Positions 5,683-6,635 of a DNA stretch of 6,635 nucleotides are shown piece after piece. Numbering within the stretch: the stretch's first letter is position 1; every line of letters begins with the position of its first letter. Source of the DNA: JBALVT01 sp036961345. Lineage in GTDB: Bacteria; Pseudomonadota; Gammaproteobacteria; Pseudomonadales; Halieaceae. The notes below the pieces were generated by a model, which was not told where the DNA came from, ran no database searches, and saw only the letters and a program-made list of their open reading frames with translations. The translations under genes were made by a program, and so were the position numbers. The stretch is from the NCBI GenBank assembly GCA_036961345.1, contig JBALVT010000220.1, forward strand, positions 1-6,635, written 5' to 3'.

Positions 5683-5687
5683 AAGAG
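5683..5687 (+). promoter_or_regulatory. Ribosome binding site of the SDR gene
   Basis: AAGAG lies 10 bases before the ATG at 5698. It is weak but is the only purine-rich stretch at a suitable distance, and it supports the shorter start. Confidence 0.4.
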
Positions 5688-5697
5688 TTATCACTTT

Positions 5698-6462
5698 ATG
5701 AATGTTTCTGAAAAAGTCGTTATCGTTACGGGCGCCAGCTCGGGTGTTGGTGCTGAAGCGGCCGTCAAACTGGCCGAAATGGGGGCCAGGGTGGTTGTGA
5801 ATTACGCCAGGTCAGCCCAGGGTGCAAAAGATACACTCGCCAGAGTGCATGAGGCGGGAGGGCAGGGCATTTGTTTTCAGGCTGACGTCAGTGATAGCAA
5901 ACAGTGTGTGGCTTTGGTTGAGGCAGCGGTAAAGGAATTTGGGCAGTTAGATATTCTTATCAATAACGCTGGGACCACGACTTATGTGGAACACAAAGCA
6001 CTGGACTTATTGACCGACGAAGTGTGGGAATCAACACTGGGTACCAATCTTCGTGGGCCGTTCTATATGAGTCGCGCGGCGCTGCCAGAATTGATAAAGC
6101 GTGGCGGCGGTGAAATTGTCATGACCTCGAGTATTGCCGGCCTAACCACCAACGGTAGTTCAATGGCCTACTGCGCATCCAAGGCCGCACTCAACAGTTT
6201 GACCCGGACACTGGCAAAGGCTCTTGGTGAACACAATGTTCGTGTCAACGCGATTTGTCCGGGCTTAATTGATGGCGATTGGGCCAGTGACGGTTGGGGT
6301 GAAAACTGGGAGGGGGTAAAGGCGATGGTTCGCGACGTGGCCCCCCTGAGCGCAATAGCAACGCCTGCCGATGTTGCCGACAGCCTTATATCAGTAATTA
6401 CCGGCACCGATGTAATGACCGGTCAAATTATTACCATCGATGGCGGCTTCACCATTAACTAA
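5698..6462 (+). CDS. Short-chain dehydrogenase/reductase (classical SDR, FabG-like)
   Basis: This is a 254-residue classical SDR starting MNVSEKVVIVTGASSGVG. The cofactor motif TGASSGVG is at 11-18, DV at 63-64, NNAG at 89-92. The catalytic tetrad is Asn117, Ser145, Tyr158 and Lys162 (YCASK), all present at normal spacing. Arg38 in NYARS, after the second strand, suggests preference for NADP(H). PG at 188-189 and the C-terminal TGQIITIDGGF are typical. It would interconvert a hydroxyl and a carbonyl group; the substrate could be a 3-oxoacyl thioester, a hydroxy acid or another alcohol, and the sequence does not decide. The frame is open upstream to a TTG at 5653, but those 15 extra residues are not SDR-like and would overlap the candidate promoter, so the ATG at 5698 is chosen. 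It is divergent from the FAD dehydrogenase and may be co-regulated with it. Confidence 0.94.
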   Translation: MNVSEKVVIVTGASSGVGAEAAVKLAEMGARVVVNYARSAQGAKDTLARVHEAGGQGICFQADVSDSKQCVALVEAAVKEFGQLDILINNAGTTTYVEHKALDLLTDEVWESTLGTNLRGPFYMSRAALPELIKRGGGEIVMTSSIAGLTTNGSSMAYCASKAALNSLTRTLAKALGEHNVRVNAICPGLIDGDWASDGWGENWEGVKAMVRDVAPLSAIATPADVADSLISVITGTDVMTGQIITIDGGFTIN

Positions 6463-6530
6463 CCGCAGTGAGTTGCTTTAAGGTGAATGGCTCTTATTTA
6501 AGAGTAATGTGGCTTGCGTCTCCGCAGTCC

Positions 6531-6554
6531 CCGCCTGTCTTTACGCCTAGGCGG
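6531..6554. repeat. GC-rich inverted repeat between probable convergent genes
   Basis: CCGCCT and AGGCGG are exact 6-bp inverted arms with a 12-base loop. An alternative fold uses the 10-bp palindrome CGCCTAGGCG (6544-6553). It may mark a transcription end for the SDR, or for a gene entering from the right, but the lack of a T-run makes this weak. Confidence 0.3.
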
Positions 6555-6583
6555 CCCCCCCCTTCATGCCCTGAGGTGTTCGG

Positions 6584-6635
6584 TCAAGCATATTTAAGGG
6601 TACCTTGCTCCGCCAACAGTGGTGAACCTTTGCGT
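6584..6635 (-). CDS. Possible C-terminal end of a minus-strand gene entering from the right
   Basis: One minus-strand frame reads RKGSPLLAEQGTLKYA and then TGA (6586-6584). The composition is protein-like and the place, convergent with the SDR and followed by GC-rich inverted repeats, suits a gene end. Only 16 codons are visible and the family is not recognised. Another minus-strand frame and one plus-strand frame are also open here, so this is a weak call. Confidence 0.25.
   Translation of the reverse strand, partial: RKGSPLLAEQGTLKYA

Larger units (their letters stand above)
6463..6635. other. Region downstream of the SDR with weak hairpins and a C8 run
   Basis: No confident complete gene lies here. 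Visible items are a small hairpin (6491-6504, CTCTT/AAGAG arms), a hairpin with arms CCGCCT (6531-6536) and AGGCGG (6549-6554), the palindrome CGCCTAGGCG (6544-6553), and eight consecutive C (6555-6562). None is followed by a T-run, so no standard terminator of the SDR gene is evident. Confidence 0.5.

Noticed and set aside
5653..5697. Upstream TTG start extending the SDR by 15 residues
   Set aside because: The extra residues are not like SDR N-termini, and the extension overlaps a candidate promoter. The ATG at 5698 gives the normal start just before the TGASSGVG motif.
6491..6504. Hairpin after the SDR as a rho-independent terminator
   Set aside because: The stem is only 5-6 AT-rich base pairs and no T-run follows.
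6507..6635. Plus-strand ATG frame open to the window edge, 43 codons
   Set aside because: It is proline-rich, reads through the C8 run and the palindrome, and has no ribosome binding site or recognisable similarity.

Overview
The window looks like an ordinary chromosomal segment of a Gammaproteobacterium. GC content is moderate, and the protein sequences most resemble lipid-metabolising marine lineages of the Cellvibrionales/OM60 kind. That placement is an inference from general protein style and gene content, because there is no rRNA or other phylogenetic marker here. No tRNA, rRNA, CRISPR array, insertion sequence or phage gene was seen. The theme is fatty acyl and hydroxy-acid metabolism.

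Layout. Positions 1-2824 hold a three-gene minus-strand operon. It starts with a wax ester synthase/diacylglycerol acyltransferase (WS/DGAT, 1361-2824), followed through an ATGA stop/start overlap by an alpha/beta hydrolase (624-1364). After a 17-base gap comes a crotonase-fold protein running off the left edge (1-606). The crotonase is better described as an enoyl-CoA isomerase-like protein than a hydratase, because both classical hydratase glutamates are replaced. Positions 2825-3122 form a divergent control region unusually rich in perfect palindromes. A plus-strand kinase-fold phosphotransferase (3123-4196) resembles the kinase part of ACAD10/11 and the LvaA group. It converges on, and overlaps by 23 bases, a minus-strand FAD-dependent 2-hydroxyacid dehydrogenase-like gene (4174-5574). 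A perfect 8-bp stem-loop sits on this overlap and may end both transcripts. A short divergent region (5575-5697) carries a 12-bp palindrome resembling a PsrA operator and leads into a plus-strand short-chain dehydrogenase (5698-6462). The last 173 bases contain weak hairpins, a run of eight C, and possibly the last 16 codons of a minus-strand gene entering from the right.

How the genes may work together. WS/DGAT stores acyl-CoA as wax ester or triacylglycerol, and the coupled hydrolase may act on the same or related esters. The isomerase-like protein would handle unsaturated acyl-CoA in beta-oxidation. The phosphotransferase, the FAD dehydrogenase and the SDR are all plausible hydroxyacyl or hydroxyacid enzymes, but none has a substrate fixed by the sequence. 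The individual families are known. The less ordinary observations are the altered active sites of two enzymes, the dense palindromes between divergent genes, and the shared stem-loop at the convergent gene ends.
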